NCBI GenBank assembly: GCA_032718475.1
Contig: JAUCBJ010008229.1
Span: 1-64,000, forward strand
Origin: Nemertoderma westbladi
Lineage: Eukaryota > Xenacoelomorpha > Nemertodermatida > Nemertodermatidae
Direction of reading: 5' to 3'
DNA length: 64,000 nucleotides
Part shown: piece after piece, positions 20,330 to 31,189 of the stretch
Numbering within the stretch: position 1 is the stretch's first letter
Layout of the letters: every line of letters begins with the position of its first letter
Program-made: the position numbers and the translations under genes
Notes under the pieces: generated by a model
Told to the model about the DNA's origin: nothing
Databases searched by the model: none
The model's input: only the letters and a program-made list of their open reading frames with translations

Positions 20330-22490
20330 TCAAAATAAATACCATTTAATATAACTTACCAAGTCTGATTTGCACTTGTTATCCTGCAATTGTTGTTCCA
20401 GGTCGTCCACCTCGTCGACACGGCTTATAGGCAACTAATTCTTATGCAGTCGATGCGTCCCTCCAGTTTCATTTTAACCATCCCCTAAACAAGAATATGA
20501 ATTATTATCAAACTAATACTATAATTCGGCATCAATTACGCAATTTATTACTATCTTTTAACTATTAATAACAGATTTTGTTAACGTAGTTCCATAACAA
20601 TTCGGAAATGTAATTCCATAACGACTTGTAATTGATATAATTTTCATCTCAGTTGATTACAACTTTATCTACACAATTATTTCCAAACTATATCTCGTTT
20701 CGCCTCATCGTAAATAGTAGTGAATATTCTAGGCATTATTAAAGTTTAAAGAATCAGGTATGGAACTTCCTGGAATCCATGGCGGGAATTGGACGGATTT
20801 ACTGCAAAAAGCTCGCCGTATACTGTCAGAGAGAGCTGGAAGTGAAAGAGAGGGGGTTGGGATTAGAGCTTCAAGTTTTCGTTGTGGGCCGCATTGGGGA
20901 AGGGGATTTCGTCCCGCTGTAAATAGCAGAACGACGATCGATCCGCAATGGGCATGCTGGTTTCTTGACGTGGTGCTTTATTTACTTTACAAAATAATTA
21001 CTAACATATTATATATCTTTTAACAAATATATATTTTTTTAAACTACACCCCCAACAAATATAATACATATAATACAGAGTATATACTTCAGAGTTTTAA
21101 TTCAAGAGTTTATTTCATACAAATAAAATATCTCAGATTGGTTTACTACGTTGGAGTATATTTATAGTATTGCGTTTGCTGAGAGGTCAAACATAAACAT
21201 TCCTCTAGACTGCAAATAAAAGCTAAATTCCAATCACGAAAGACAAATAACTACATGGCTAATTTATAATAGTCTAAAATAATATTTTAGATATTTAATA
21301 ATTAAATGGAAGATTTTATAATTATTTTGCTTCTGGTTGAGTAGTTGTTTCTTCTAGTTCTAGTTAATCTTGTATTTAACTGCAAGCTCAACAGTCCTCC
21401 TCCAAGCTGCAGGCAGCGATGAGACCACAGACTCGCGTTGCTGTTTATAGGCCTCTTCCTGATGGATGGGACTCTCCTACAATCCACTTCGAAGGTGTGC
21501 TGCGTGATTTGCTGTGTATGATAAATATTTAATAATTAGTATAATAATTAAATAATAATTATTATAATTAACATTTATTATTTTTCATTGTAACGATCTA
21601 TGTGTATATATATATATATATATATATGTGTATCTATATATACGATCTATATGTATATAACGATCAAATGATACTTTCTATTTATTTCAAGGATCCTATA
21701 TCTCCGTATAGGATCATTTATTAAATCATCCGATGTATCCGGTATCGGGTATCTATGTAACAAATGTACATGAATTAAAACCATTTTGACACTCAGTGCA
21801 AAAATGTGCGAGATTGTAATGATTTTTATGACCGGGTAAAATATACGGTTATTCCACTTACTGATGGCAGGTTCAGGTTATAATTATATATGCGAATACA
21901 TTTAAAGATAAACAAATTTATCGATCTTCATTTTGTTAAAAAAAACACATAAATAGAATGTAAAAACGTTTGTGTAGATTAGATTTCGTAAAATGCAATA
22001 TAATTGTATAAATTTAATACTGATGGATTGATGATTGGATATGTATTTGTAAATATGTAATGGTATTAGTTATAAATAGGAATGAAATCATTCCAGTTTT
22101 TTCACTCTCCTTTACCTTTTAGCTCTTTTTGGATGCTTCTTACACTGGGATACAATTTAATGATTACAAATATAAATAAATATATCTTTCTATATAACTA
22201 TAAATTAATATATCAACAAATCTTGACAACCTGTATAACAGATTGTCAAGAGACACAGTAAACTAAAATTTATATATATATTTTATATATTTATATCTAA
22301 AATTTATAACAATAACATATATTTACAGTAAAATAATATAACAAAAGGTACAGTAGCATTACTGTTAGCTAAATTTTAATTTATATTATACCTGGTGTAA
22401 TTGTCGTTCTCCCACACATCCATAAAATCATTCACCTAGGGTAAGAACTGCTTATCTTTCTTATTCTTCACCCTATATTTTAGGTTATTA
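20330..22490. other. No confirmed gene; AT-rich with a TA microsatellite
   Basis: A possible splice donor (GTAAGT read on the minus strand near 20355-20360) follows a short coiled-coil-like reading RVDEVDDLEQQLQDNKCKSD, but no acceptor keeps that frame open. Open stretches at 20760-21023 (+) and 21302-21487 (-) have no recognisable domain. A TA run lies at about 21607-21627. Confidence 0.35.
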
Positions 22491-22499
22491 ACTTTCTTT

Positions 22500-24290
22500 A
22501 TTAATTGCTCTCTAGTATACCGGATGCCAATACATCCAAATTCATGGACGATGGACTTGAATTCCTGTTTTTTTTTTTATGAGCATTGGAAGTTGGCGTT
22601 TATGACTTTTTTAGGCATGCTGGGAAGTTTTTGGATAAATTTGACTAATTGGGAAACGCCTCTTTCGTTTGCCATAACGGTTTTTATTATGAAATGGAAG
22701 GTGTGGGCGCGTCTCTTCTAGCAACAATGAATAATCTTGTATCCACCTCTCTATTCACACTATTCTTCCATGCCAGGCCGAAAATCCAAGGCCCATCTAT
22801 GCGCTTTCCATAATTTGCTTGGGAACCTTTCGATAATCCGTAATCCCCCTTTTATACTTTCGTCTATCCCTGAACAACGATACATCGATTTGAGCGATTT
22901 CGTCCACTCACATTAATGGGGCCACCATTAAGTCATCATCATATAATAACTCTCGCCTATAGTTATCCCAGTCGACTAGCTTTACATCATTAAATGATCC
23001 GACTATTCCATTGAGAAGGCGATGGGTATCTCTGAAAGTTAGCTGACATGTAAACAGGTATTCTACCCACATTATTTGTTTAACTAGTAATTTTTTGCTT
23101 TTAAACCATGCCTCCGTACGCTCAGAAACATAGTGTTTGGCTTTTCCGTTGCACCTCGAAATAAGTTTGGAGATACTAGGATCGGCATGCTGCATTGCAG
23201 CTGCATGTTTAAGAATGCTTTGCCGGCTTGTCAACAAAATTGCACCGCCACAACTCCCTATCACCCATGATATTTGTTAGATCATCCGCATCTTTAAGGC
23301 CAGTGTCCTTTAAGATGCATCTCAAGAAAGTCATGGGCTGTCCACCATGCTTATTCACTCCATGAGGCTGCCAAAGTACAAGATTATGCACTGGCTAGTC
23401 CTCACGGCGAAAGCAATGTCCTGCAAAGCGGAGGCGATTTTGTTCTAGTGTCAAGCTTGGGGGAACCAATGAGACACCTCCAATGTTATATAGTGTCTGG
23501 TTGGAGATGTGTGCATTGTACTTGACACAATGTACCCGTCGTAGCATTCTTGTGAATGTGCCATCCAGAGATTTGTTGTCCTCAGCAGTTAGAGCCCAGC
23601 ATGCACTCCCGTAGAGGAGTACTGGAACTACTGCTGCTCTAAATAATCGGACCTTAAGTTTCCGATTAATTCTAGGTGACTTCCAAATCCTGGAAAGCCT
23701 ATTCAAGGCTGCCCATGCCTTTCCCTTACGTATTCGAAGGTCCTCACCTGACTTCCGGATCCATGATCCCAGGTAACAGAAGTCGTCCACATGCTCAAGC
23801 ATACCATCCTTTGAGCTTATGCTCATCCGATCAGAGACTTGCTGAGGACTTTCAAAGTTAACTGTCAGAATTTTGGTCTTTCTCGAGTTAATAAAAAGAC
23901 CAACACTAGAAGCAGCATGTTTTAATGAGCTGAGGAGCCGTTGGGCTCCCTCTAATGATTCTGAGAGTACTCCTAAGTCATCAGCAAAGTCTAGATCAGT
24001 TAGGTACTTGGCAGGATTTCCTCGACTTCTGGAGCCAGTAGGTGGAGTTATCATCACCCCATCATCATTATGATGATCTAAGGACATGCGTAGAACATAG
24101 TCAACCACAATAATGAACAAGAATGGTGCAAGGATTGGAGATACCACCATACCTATTCATTATTCGAAGATTCATGACTCTTTCACAACCGTAAACTGTC
24201 CAGCACTTTTCTTCATTTCCTGGTAACAACCCTAACTCCTGTGCATATTCTATTGCTGATAACTGTATTTAGTTTTCCTGCTATTTCTTC
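22500..24290 (-). pseudogene. Second Merlin-type transposase, split by an RTE insertion
   Basis: Read on the minus strand from right to left, 24145-24290 gives LSAIEYAQELGLLPGNEEK, a zinc-type CWTVYGC and IMNRYGG. After the RTE insertion, ISKLISRCNGKAKHYVSER, EAWFKSKKLLVKQIMW and VDWDNYRREL follow (22908-23166). Then AQIDVSLFRDRRKYKRG carries the first catalytic Asp, followed by a degraded GFSAWH / REVDT region down to about 22500. The same order is seen in the Merlin copy at 8.7-9.8 kb, but the sequences differ a lot, so this is another subfamily. Frameshifts and stops are present. Confidence 0.78.
23177..24134 (-). mobile_element. 5'-truncated RTE insertion with 10-bp target duplication
   Basis: Nearly identical to the 3' 960 bp of the full-length RTE. 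It includes the FADD box (DLDFADDLGVLSE) and ends in a short TAG tail. TTGGAGATAC occurs at both borders (23167-23176 and 24135-24144). Removing the insertion joins the two halves of the Merlin transposase in frame (NRYGG-ISKLISRC). The fragment is open apart from the extreme 3' end, where a small change moves the final stop. Confidence 0.9.
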
Positions 24291-24349
24291 AATATGTGGA
24301 TCGGCATTTTCTTCTCTTTTTTATAACGTGATGCAACATGCTTAAAAGT

Positions 24350-25880
24350 GTACTTTAAAACCAGTAGGTATCTAGCAATATTTTATTAAAACATAAATTC
24401 TAGAAACATGGACTACCATTGCATAAATATCTATTTAAAAAAGTATTTTACAAATTTGTACATCATTCTGTTTTCATAACGTGTGTGTGTGTTTTGTATA
24501 TCTGGGACGTTTACAACAGCTGTCGATTAAACAAACAAAACCAGAAAACTGAACCAGGGTGCCAGCCGGGTACCAACGGCTGTTGGGTAGACTTAAGGGA
24601 ACATCGACAAATCGACAAATCTCGTAAGGGGGGGTTGGTTAGCACCGTGATTTTTGGCCAATAATAAAAACGCTGAAATTTGGTGAAAAGTTGCGCAAGA
24701 ATAAATGGTTTAATAAGTTATTGGACCATTTTCAATTAAAACAACTTTTGGCCAATTTATGGCCAATTGAGTAAAAAAAATTGGCCCTTTTTTATAAAAT
24801 TTTGTCCCCCCTTTGGCCCCTGAAGATTAAATTTTAATAAAACAATGTATAGCGGATTTGTAAAACTCAAAAAATAAGACATGCTTATTTTTTTTTGGAA
24901 CCTCTAGACCAACGGTTCTCGAGATATTGGCTTCCGAAAATTTGCGTTTTTTCTAAAATACGGAATTTTTGGCGGACAAAAATTTCCATCGTTCATTTAC
25001 TCCCAGAAGTAAGGGGTTCCAGGCTTAACGTTCTCTATATGGAAGGTAGCGATTGAATAGTACTAAAACATATTGAAGTTTAAAATATAAATAAGCAGAG
25101 AATTTTGAGAAAATTAAATCTCCCCAAAGTGGTATTTTTGCGATTTATTGATTTCCCCATTTTTGCCCCCACCCCCCTAAATTTGATTGGGGTGCTGAAA
25201 TATAGAGAAGGTAGCTCCACCTTCTCTCTTTCGATTGAAAGTGGAACAGTCTCGATGCGATATATAGTAACAGATCTAGAGCGCTTACGAAATTGGCTCA
25301 AATTGCCCGAAGTTGGCGCTGTAATGTCTACGACTTGCCCATCACTAAATGCCTTTTGGCTGAAATTTTAAAGAACATCTGATTGGCGCGTTTGGAGTAT
25401 AGGTTTCAAGCCCATAGGTCAAATGGTCTTATGAGCTAGGGGCCGCGGAACATCGAAAAATAGCGATTTTTGACGATTTTTTTACGCTGCCAGAGACAGT
25501 GCCAAGATGGCCAATTCTGGAAATCTGAAATTTTGATAGATTACTCATAATTTATCCGCACACAAAAAACCCACAGGACATTTCAGGATTTGTATTTGGT
25601 TTTTAAGTTAATTGAGCACGAATGTAAAAAAACGTAATTTTTCCAAAATTTACCAACTTTGACCTTTGACCATTAAATGTCAATTTTCAAAAAAAACTCT
25701 GGGATCTTTTCTAAAGGGCGAGAGGTCTGTCCGCATGCAAAGCTATGTTTATATGCTAAGTTTATATGCTGCCTCAAGGATCGAATTCCACCAGAAACCG
25801 AAAACCGCAATTTCTAAAATCATATTCAATTATCGGAAGGCCTCAATTCTACAGATGCAGATACTTGTATATATATATTA
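24350..25880. other. Non-coding sequence with TTGGCC-type repeats, no gene seen
   Basis: The stretch contains 'ttttggccaatttatggccaattga', C-rich patches such as CCCCCACCCCCCTAAATTT, and resembles in style the GATC-rich repeat at 31-32 kb. Open stretches here lack any known motif. Confidence 0.35.
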
Positions 25881-25884
25881 ATTA

Positions 25885-26330
25885 ACAGTGCGAAGTACTA
25901 TATACCAACCGCATTCCCTTCTTGATCAATAATTTCCTGTCGTGCATTTTCCATAGAGACTTTGACAACCTCCTCGACAGCATCACTGACCTTTCTAACA
26001 TGGTCGCTCCAAGTAGGACCTGCCTTACGAAATGGCATTCCAAGAGTTTGCACAATAGTATGCAGTGTTTCAAAGCCATTCCCAGATTCACATAATGCAT
26101 AAACTATTATTTTATTTAGATTTGGAGAATTAATCTTGCAGTACTTTCTATCCATATCTATAGGCAGTTTAGTATTTGTGGAGGCGCATTGGAGCACAGA
26201 AAAATTGCAAGTGTCACACAGAAAATATGCAGCAGAATCTAATCCATACGTCAGAGGTGCGATAATTGGGTACATTAATTTCCCCATCACATCCACCAGC
26301 TCTGTGGGACAATTGCACTAAGTTTATAAC
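25885..26330 (-). pseudogene. Fragment resembling the Mutator-like transposase domain
   Basis: The 132-codon stretch reads LNKIIVYALCESGNGFETLH, TIVQTLGMPFRKAGPTW and DAVEEVVKVSMENARQEIID. That layout recurs in transposon proteins annotated as Mutator-like domains in invertebrates (a 'NL.AV....GGG...L...L..P' start followed by a helix with Ala/Glu). It has a Cys-rich N-terminal part (FLCDTCNFSVLQC). Only this fragment is present; no terminal repeats were found. The assignment is from memory of the pattern. Confidence 0.5.
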
Positions 26331-26339
26331 ATTAGTAAT

Positions 26340-27160
26340 ATCAGATAGTGCTAAGATACTGATAGAAGACAATAATTGTGATGTACAATTCAAATTTCAC
26401 TCCAAATCTGTTTTAGAACAAAATGAAGTTACTAAAAAGACCAAAAACCAAAAAGACATTATTTCTTCATTAAAATAATATAAATTTTGATTTTTATGCA
26501 ATCATGCCGTAGTATTATGCCGTAGTTTGGGGTGCTAGAAATAACAATTCAGAAATTCAAGAAAAAAATCAGATTTATCAATTGCATAATAAATATGCAG
26601 CCCAATTATATAATAAAATTCCAAAATTTATTTTACTTTTAAAGCACACATTATACACCAGTACAGTCGGAGTACACTTTCCAACGAAATCAAATATGAA
26701 TTTTTCACCTTAAATTAGTTATGTAGTGCAAATAAATAACTTAAACAAAGAAAGTCTCAAAGATCACTGAGGTCAATAATTTAAAATCCCTGCTACTAAT
26801 AAATTAATATAAAATTAAATTCGGTGATAATAATTATGATGATTAGAATGGAAACAAGAATAAAATCACGTCATTACATTTTTATAAATTTAGATGGCCT
26901 TTCGTTTTCATCCCTAGCGATCGCGCTCTGCTTGCTAGAATCATTTCCAATAAAGACCTGGACAGGAGCATTGAATATAAATTCTTTAAAGATACTCCCC
27001 CTGGTTTCAACATAACACCTGATTCATTACGTTATGTCGTTATGACTACCTGTAGTACTGCTTGTTCCAAAAAGATACTTGTTTAATGTACCACTAATCT
27101 TCACCTGGTCGGATGAAGTTGGTTTAAGATAGCCCAATGTAGTACTGAGGCGTTTATATC
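26340..27160. other. No gene recognised
   Basis: AT-rich. A short stretch near 26520-26640 reads like a decayed LINE C terminus (VWGARNNNSEIQEKNQIYQL), but it is too short to support. Confidence 0.3.
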
Positions 27161-27169
27161 TACGATGGC

Positions 27170-27440
27170 TTTGAACATATTTGACAGGTAGCCCAGGCCT
27201 TTGCTGCCGTTTTTCTCACTTCGCCGTTAATTTGCGTCTCTCTAGCAAATTCCAGTAGTTGAAACCAAATTATGGAATGTTGTGCTGAATGAATTCTTGC
27301 GATTTCGGTTGAATTGAAAACCTGCTACCCCCATCTAAATAAGGTATCTATATCTATATCTTGTTTCGGCCGAACCCAGTATGGAGATTCCGATTCACCA
27401 TCTACTTTGCCTTCAGGGAAACAGTGCTTAATATATAAAT
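27170..27440 (-). other. Unassigned coding-like patch
   Basis: The minus strand reads LHDLYIKHCFPEGKVDGESE, then SPYWVRPKQDIDIDTLFRWG, a stop, and STEIARIHSAQHSIIWFQLL, then EFARETQINGEVRKTAAKAW. The composition is protein-like, and the patch lies downstream of other decayed coding patches on the same strand (27.9-29.6 kb), so they may belong to one element. I do not recognise the family. Confidence 0.25.
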
Positions 27441-27857
27441 CATGCAGATTACTGTAACAATAGAACATTCTCGATCGTCCTTGTTTTCAAATGCATTGAT
27501 CTAGTACTGTCTAGGGGTACTACAGTAGGTCTATACAGATACAGCATAGCTATCAGTATCGGTACCAGAAATGGAATATCGGTATATCAGAATGTGGAAT
27601 GCAGAACTCTGGAACAGCAAACTGCAGTACGGTACCGCATCTTATGCTTGCAGGATCTACTGCTTTAGTTACCGTATTCTAAAGTTTCAATATTGATTGT
27701 ACTGTTTAGGCTCTAACAAACATTTACCTTGGTTGATGAAGTTCATGCTAGGACACTGGAAACACAGACCTATCCTCCAGGTAATCCCATGTTTTATTTT
27801 TATATTGCCGCGGTTGGGTTAGGCCATTCTGTGTCTTCGTTCTTCTTTCTGTCAATA

Positions 27858-28410
27858 CTAAACAGTTTCTCTTTGTCTTGGGGGGCAACACTTTTTGATG
27901 ATGTCACCAACGACGTCCATGCTCCTCATTTCTAAACCTGGCCGCATCCCGAACTGGGTAAGTAGAACCATGTATGTGTGTCGTAGCTGCATTGGTGTTT
28001 CCACACCCAGAACTCCCTTATCCTTCATTAATTTGAAATTATACGGCTGAAGGGAACTGCTGGCATTCTCAAGATTTCCATTAACTTGTACCTTTAGTTC
28101 ACCCATTTGCATACCAAATGTTTTCTCAAATTCCACCTGCTTTAATACATCTCCAAATCCAGTAATGAAAACTAGAGTGTACTCTTTATAGCCAAGTAGG
28201 GGCACATACTCCACGCAGTGGTACTCCTCTGATGATCCTGACGTATAAAAAATCATGGCCCTCTAACCAATAATGTGTATCACATGCGAATAAATCGGTA
28301 TGATTGTAATAAATAGAGGTATGCGTATGATTGTCACACTCACTCATGGATATTTCTGGCAGGATCTTGGGCAATTTTGCCCCCAACATGTATGGGTAAA
28401 AAGCTAGTAT
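27858..28410 (-). pseudogene. Decayed ORF with a possible DUF3504/Crypton-like segment
   Basis: The 132-codon stretch at 27858-28256 ends FKLMKDKGVLGVETPMQLRH, TYMVLLTQFGMRPGLEMRSM. The pattern 'kGvLG..tP..L..t......FgmR.G.E.R' resembles the start of DUF3504 (ZMYM/QRICH and Crypton tyrosine-recombinase-derived domains), where the Arg is a catalytic residue. Upstream the reading is broken by frameshifts. The alternative is an unrelated transposon protein. Confidence 0.35.
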
Positions 28411-28440
28411 TCATCATGTAGATTGGGGCACTCATAGCTT

Positions 28441-28520
28441 GATGTGAGGGCCACCCACCGGTCAAGTTGTAGTGACTATAACCACTAACCCGGCCCCGCG
28501 ATACATGCGTAACGCACTCA
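28441..28520 (-). repeat. tRNA-like short repeat, left member of an inverted pair
   Basis: Reverse complement of the sequence at about 32571-32658. Shared core: GCGTTACGCATGTAT, GCGGGGCCGGGTTAGTGG, TTATAG and CACTACAACTTGACC, then GTGGGTGGCC. An A-box-like GGGTTAGTGGTT is present but no clear B box. The right copy has about 10 extra bases (TCCTCCGGAT). They could be two SINE-like insertions in opposite orientation, or the ends of one larger unit. Confidence 0.6.
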
Positions 28521-28529
28521 CACGCTGTT

Positions 28530-29560
28530 GGAATCGTTTCATGGATCACCTTCTTAAGTAAAGTTGTATATTTCTACATAGCTAAAGCCAGCTTTCTGCC
28601 TTCCAGATGCTCATAGAGCTTCAGAACTGCATTATACACTGGTGAAACTCCTGGAGTATGTGTTATTATAGGTGGCTGTGAGAAAATAATTCCAGTAACC
28701 ATACTGCAATAATGCACATAACTCTCTCACACAACGCCATGATTCCATTTCATCGAAACGTAATATGGTATCAGAAGCACCGGTTTGAAGCCTCTCCTCT
28801 CTCTCACAGACTTGTTCAAAACCCTTACGGAGAACAAGCTGAGAAGAGGTATAGTTATCGAAACCGAGTTCATATATACATCAAACATGAAATGAAGATA
28901 AGCTGGATCCTTGGAAGAAAACAGCTGCTCATCAAATGTCCTGATATGCATATATTCCCATAGAGATGCTATACCATAATTAGGACCATACAAGAATGAT
29001 GAAATGGCACCAACAACACTTCCATTAATTAGTCTTCATGAACCAGAAATTCCTTGGAAATAGGAGTCAGTCCTTCAATGTACATAAGAGGCAAATGGAT
29101 GCCAGGTGTATGTGAGGCAATATGGTACAACATCTTAACATGGGCTGAACCTTTACCCCCGTAACCACGCCTATGTTTAAGTATCTGGAGGCCAGTCTGA
29201 TTGTTAAGATAATGGGCAGATACCCTATCAATATCATAAATAGGAACAGTGGCCAATAAAACTAATGGATATTCATCGTCATCATAGTCACCATCATTGA
29301 TCCCTACCACATAGTCTTCCATAGGGTTAGCAGAATCATCAGCTTGAAAATCACCACCAAATATTCTAGATCTAGAGGATCTTCCACTTCCTCATCATCA
29401 GATGAGGCATAGTCACCTTCCCGATCACCACCTGTTGGTAGATTGCTCGAATGTCGATTAAGAACATATCCATTACAAGGATTGATAAGTATTACAGAGA
29501 CTGAGACAGAGACATAGATTACTTTCTCCAGAGACTAAGACACAATCCAACCTCTCACTG
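28530..29560 (-). pseudogene. Decayed large transposon-type protein, unassigned
   Basis: From 29560 downward the minus strand reads an acidic stretch (YASSDDEEVEDPLDLEYL), EYPLVLLATVPIYDIDRV, HTPGIHLPLMYIEGLTPISK, then a stop. NGSVVGAISSFLYGPNYGIA, SLWEYMHIRTFDEQLFSSKD, AYLHFMFDVYMNSVSITIPL and FSQPPIITHTPGVSPVYNAV follow. Frame changes are few. I recall similar 'PGIHLPL...' and '..Y..F.FD...N' blocks in large helicase-type transposon proteins of marine invertebrates, but I cannot name the family. The reading stops near 28520 at the tRNA-like repeat. Confidence 0.35.
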
Positions 29561-29569
29561 ATTTTGAGG

Positions 29570-30380
29570 AAACCCATCCCCGCCGCAATGCTATGTTATG
29601 TGTATGTTCTTACTAACATTAGTGCCAGAGTGCGACTTAATGCATATACCATTATCCTCCTTAAAAGTCTTCTCTAAAGAGTAAAGTATTATGCTAGTAT
29701 TAACCTTACTTTGATCAGCAAAATTTGCAATAAATTTATCTTGCTGCATCTCAGTTAGGTTATAGCAAACCTTCTTTACATAGATGTAAAGTTGTGCCTT
29801 CTTAATTACATGCTCGGGATCATAGGTGGTGTCGGTTTATTATCCTCACAGTGTAATGCTGGAATTAGTGATCATCACTCCAGCGAATAATCCTGGATAA
29901 CTTATTATCTCTTATAGTCAAGGCTGCATGCAGGTAATGGTCACGTATCTCCAAAGGGAGTGGCTCCAATCAGAACTTCTTGCATTCCAGGCACCCCAAC
30001 TAGTTCGATATTGTTGCCAAACTCAGTAGTTAATACCACGAATAGACGTGATTAAATCCTACCAAGTGCTTCAAGGACAATGGAGTTACTAAAGACCAAT
30101 CATGTGATTAATAACTACATACGAATATAATAAGCAATAAATAAACAGATTTTTGTTGGTAGACTCGAAGACAGTATAGAATGTGATAACCAGTCCATGA
30201 AGAATTCGAGATCAAGCAAAGTTTCCAGTTCAAATCGACATCAGTAGGGTGGACCCTCCATGCAGTAACCATTTATTGCTTTGTAAAACCCATCCGCTAT
30301 GCCATCTAACCCATGAACCCCGTATACAATGTCTGGTAGCCCTGATGATGGAAAACATCACCCTTGCCCTAACCCAGCCC
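29570..30380. other. No feature recognised
   Basis: Intermediate composition, no intact reading frame and no repeat structure that I can support. Confidence 0.3.
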
Positions 30381-30386
30381 ATTACT

Positions 30387-30635
30387 TCACCATAACTCTT
30401 CCCCCACTTTCGAGCTAACCATTGGGTTCTTCCTGGGGTTCTTCATGAAACGACCGGCCTCCCTTCCAGATACACCATCCACTGAGTAGATCATTAGTGT
30501 GAATGTGGCTCTCCTCTCCTCACAGGAGCGCAGGTACTTCCTGGACTTGGCTGCCTCTGCTTCTGCAAGCACCAGTGATGTGATTTGTCCATGGTATGAC
30601 TGGGTATCAAGGTTCATCACCTTAAAGTCAAACAA
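30387..30635 (-). pseudogene. Retroelement C-terminal fragment
   Basis: The 82-codon stretch reads FDFKVMNLDTQSYHGQITSL, AEAEAAKSRKYLRSCEERRA and FTLMIYSVDGVSGREAGRFM. It follows a pattern found at the C terminus of some invertebrate RT-encoding elements (a 'D..V..P....' strand, an 'EK.K..KY...C...R..F.P.V.S.DG..G.EA' block), possibly a PD-(D/E)XK fold. It directly abuts the SINE at 30640. Only the tail end is present. Confidence 0.5.
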
Positions 30636-30639
30636 TGCA

Positions 30640-30930
30640 TCAGTCTAATAATAAAAATAATAATAATTGCACTTATATTTGTTATAGCAGGCGCCTTTAG
30701 GTGTCTTACGACCTTATCAAAGCGCCTGCTTTTATTATCATTACCCCAGCAAATCCAGGTTCCCATTATACCGCTGGGTTGGCGTAGGCACTAATGTCTA
30801 AAGTGTCTTGCCTAGGGACACAACAGTGCGAAATTTCTACAGCCTTTAGTCGGATTCGAACCTGCACCACCAACACTATTGTGTTAGCAGTTCAGGCGCC
30901 ATATCCACTCGGACACTGCGACACAAGTCT
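30640..30930 (-). mobile_element. tRNA-derived SINE
   Basis: On the minus strand the head (about 30858-30928) is tRNA-like: A-box-like GTCCGAGTGG and B box GGTTCGAATCC, Ser/Leu-like. The body holds CCCTAGGCAAGACACTTTAG and AACCCAGCGGTATAATGGG, a hairpin with arms GCAGGCGC and GGCGCCTGC, and a (TTA)n tail at 30640-30660. The 'GGCAAGACACTT' body is widespread in animal SINEs. An intact tRNA gene is excluded by the missing acceptor pairing. Confidence 0.8.
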
Positions 30931-31189
30931 GTGGCTGCCACACACCCCGCACTCTGAGGTCAGCATGTAAACCCGGGTCACCACACTCCGCGTCAGCCTC
31001 ACGATTCACTGGCTCACGTTGGACCTCGGGGAAGGCCATGGAAGCAAGGTCCCCAAGGGCATCTCGTACCTCGTTGAGGCGATGGATCACCAACCCCACA
31101 GTACTACAATTCAATGCGTGGTCTACAGAAAATGGGGAGCCATAGCCAACACACCGAGGTGGTAGTTACAATGAATGTTTATTAGAAGA
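30931..31189. other. Spacer with a minus-strand open stretch, unassigned
   Basis: A 76-codon open stretch at 30884-31114 overlaps the SINE head and is probably chance. GC is somewhat higher than nearby. No family motif was found. Confidence 0.3.

Noticed and set aside
20350-20480. Coiled-coil exon on the minus strand (RVDEVDDLEQQLQDNK) ending at a GTAAGT donor
   Set aside because: No acceptor keeps this frame open for more than about 25 codons, and the upstream part reads in another frame.
23676-24073. Plus-strand ORFs opposite RTE copies (also at 36615-37012, 37580-38059, 42018, 51125, 60510)
   Set aside because: Antisense shadows of the conserved RTE reading frame, identical in every copy.
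30858-30928. Functional Ser/Leu tRNA gene
   Set aside because: Same reasoning: B box is good, but it is the head of a SINE with a (TTA)n tail.
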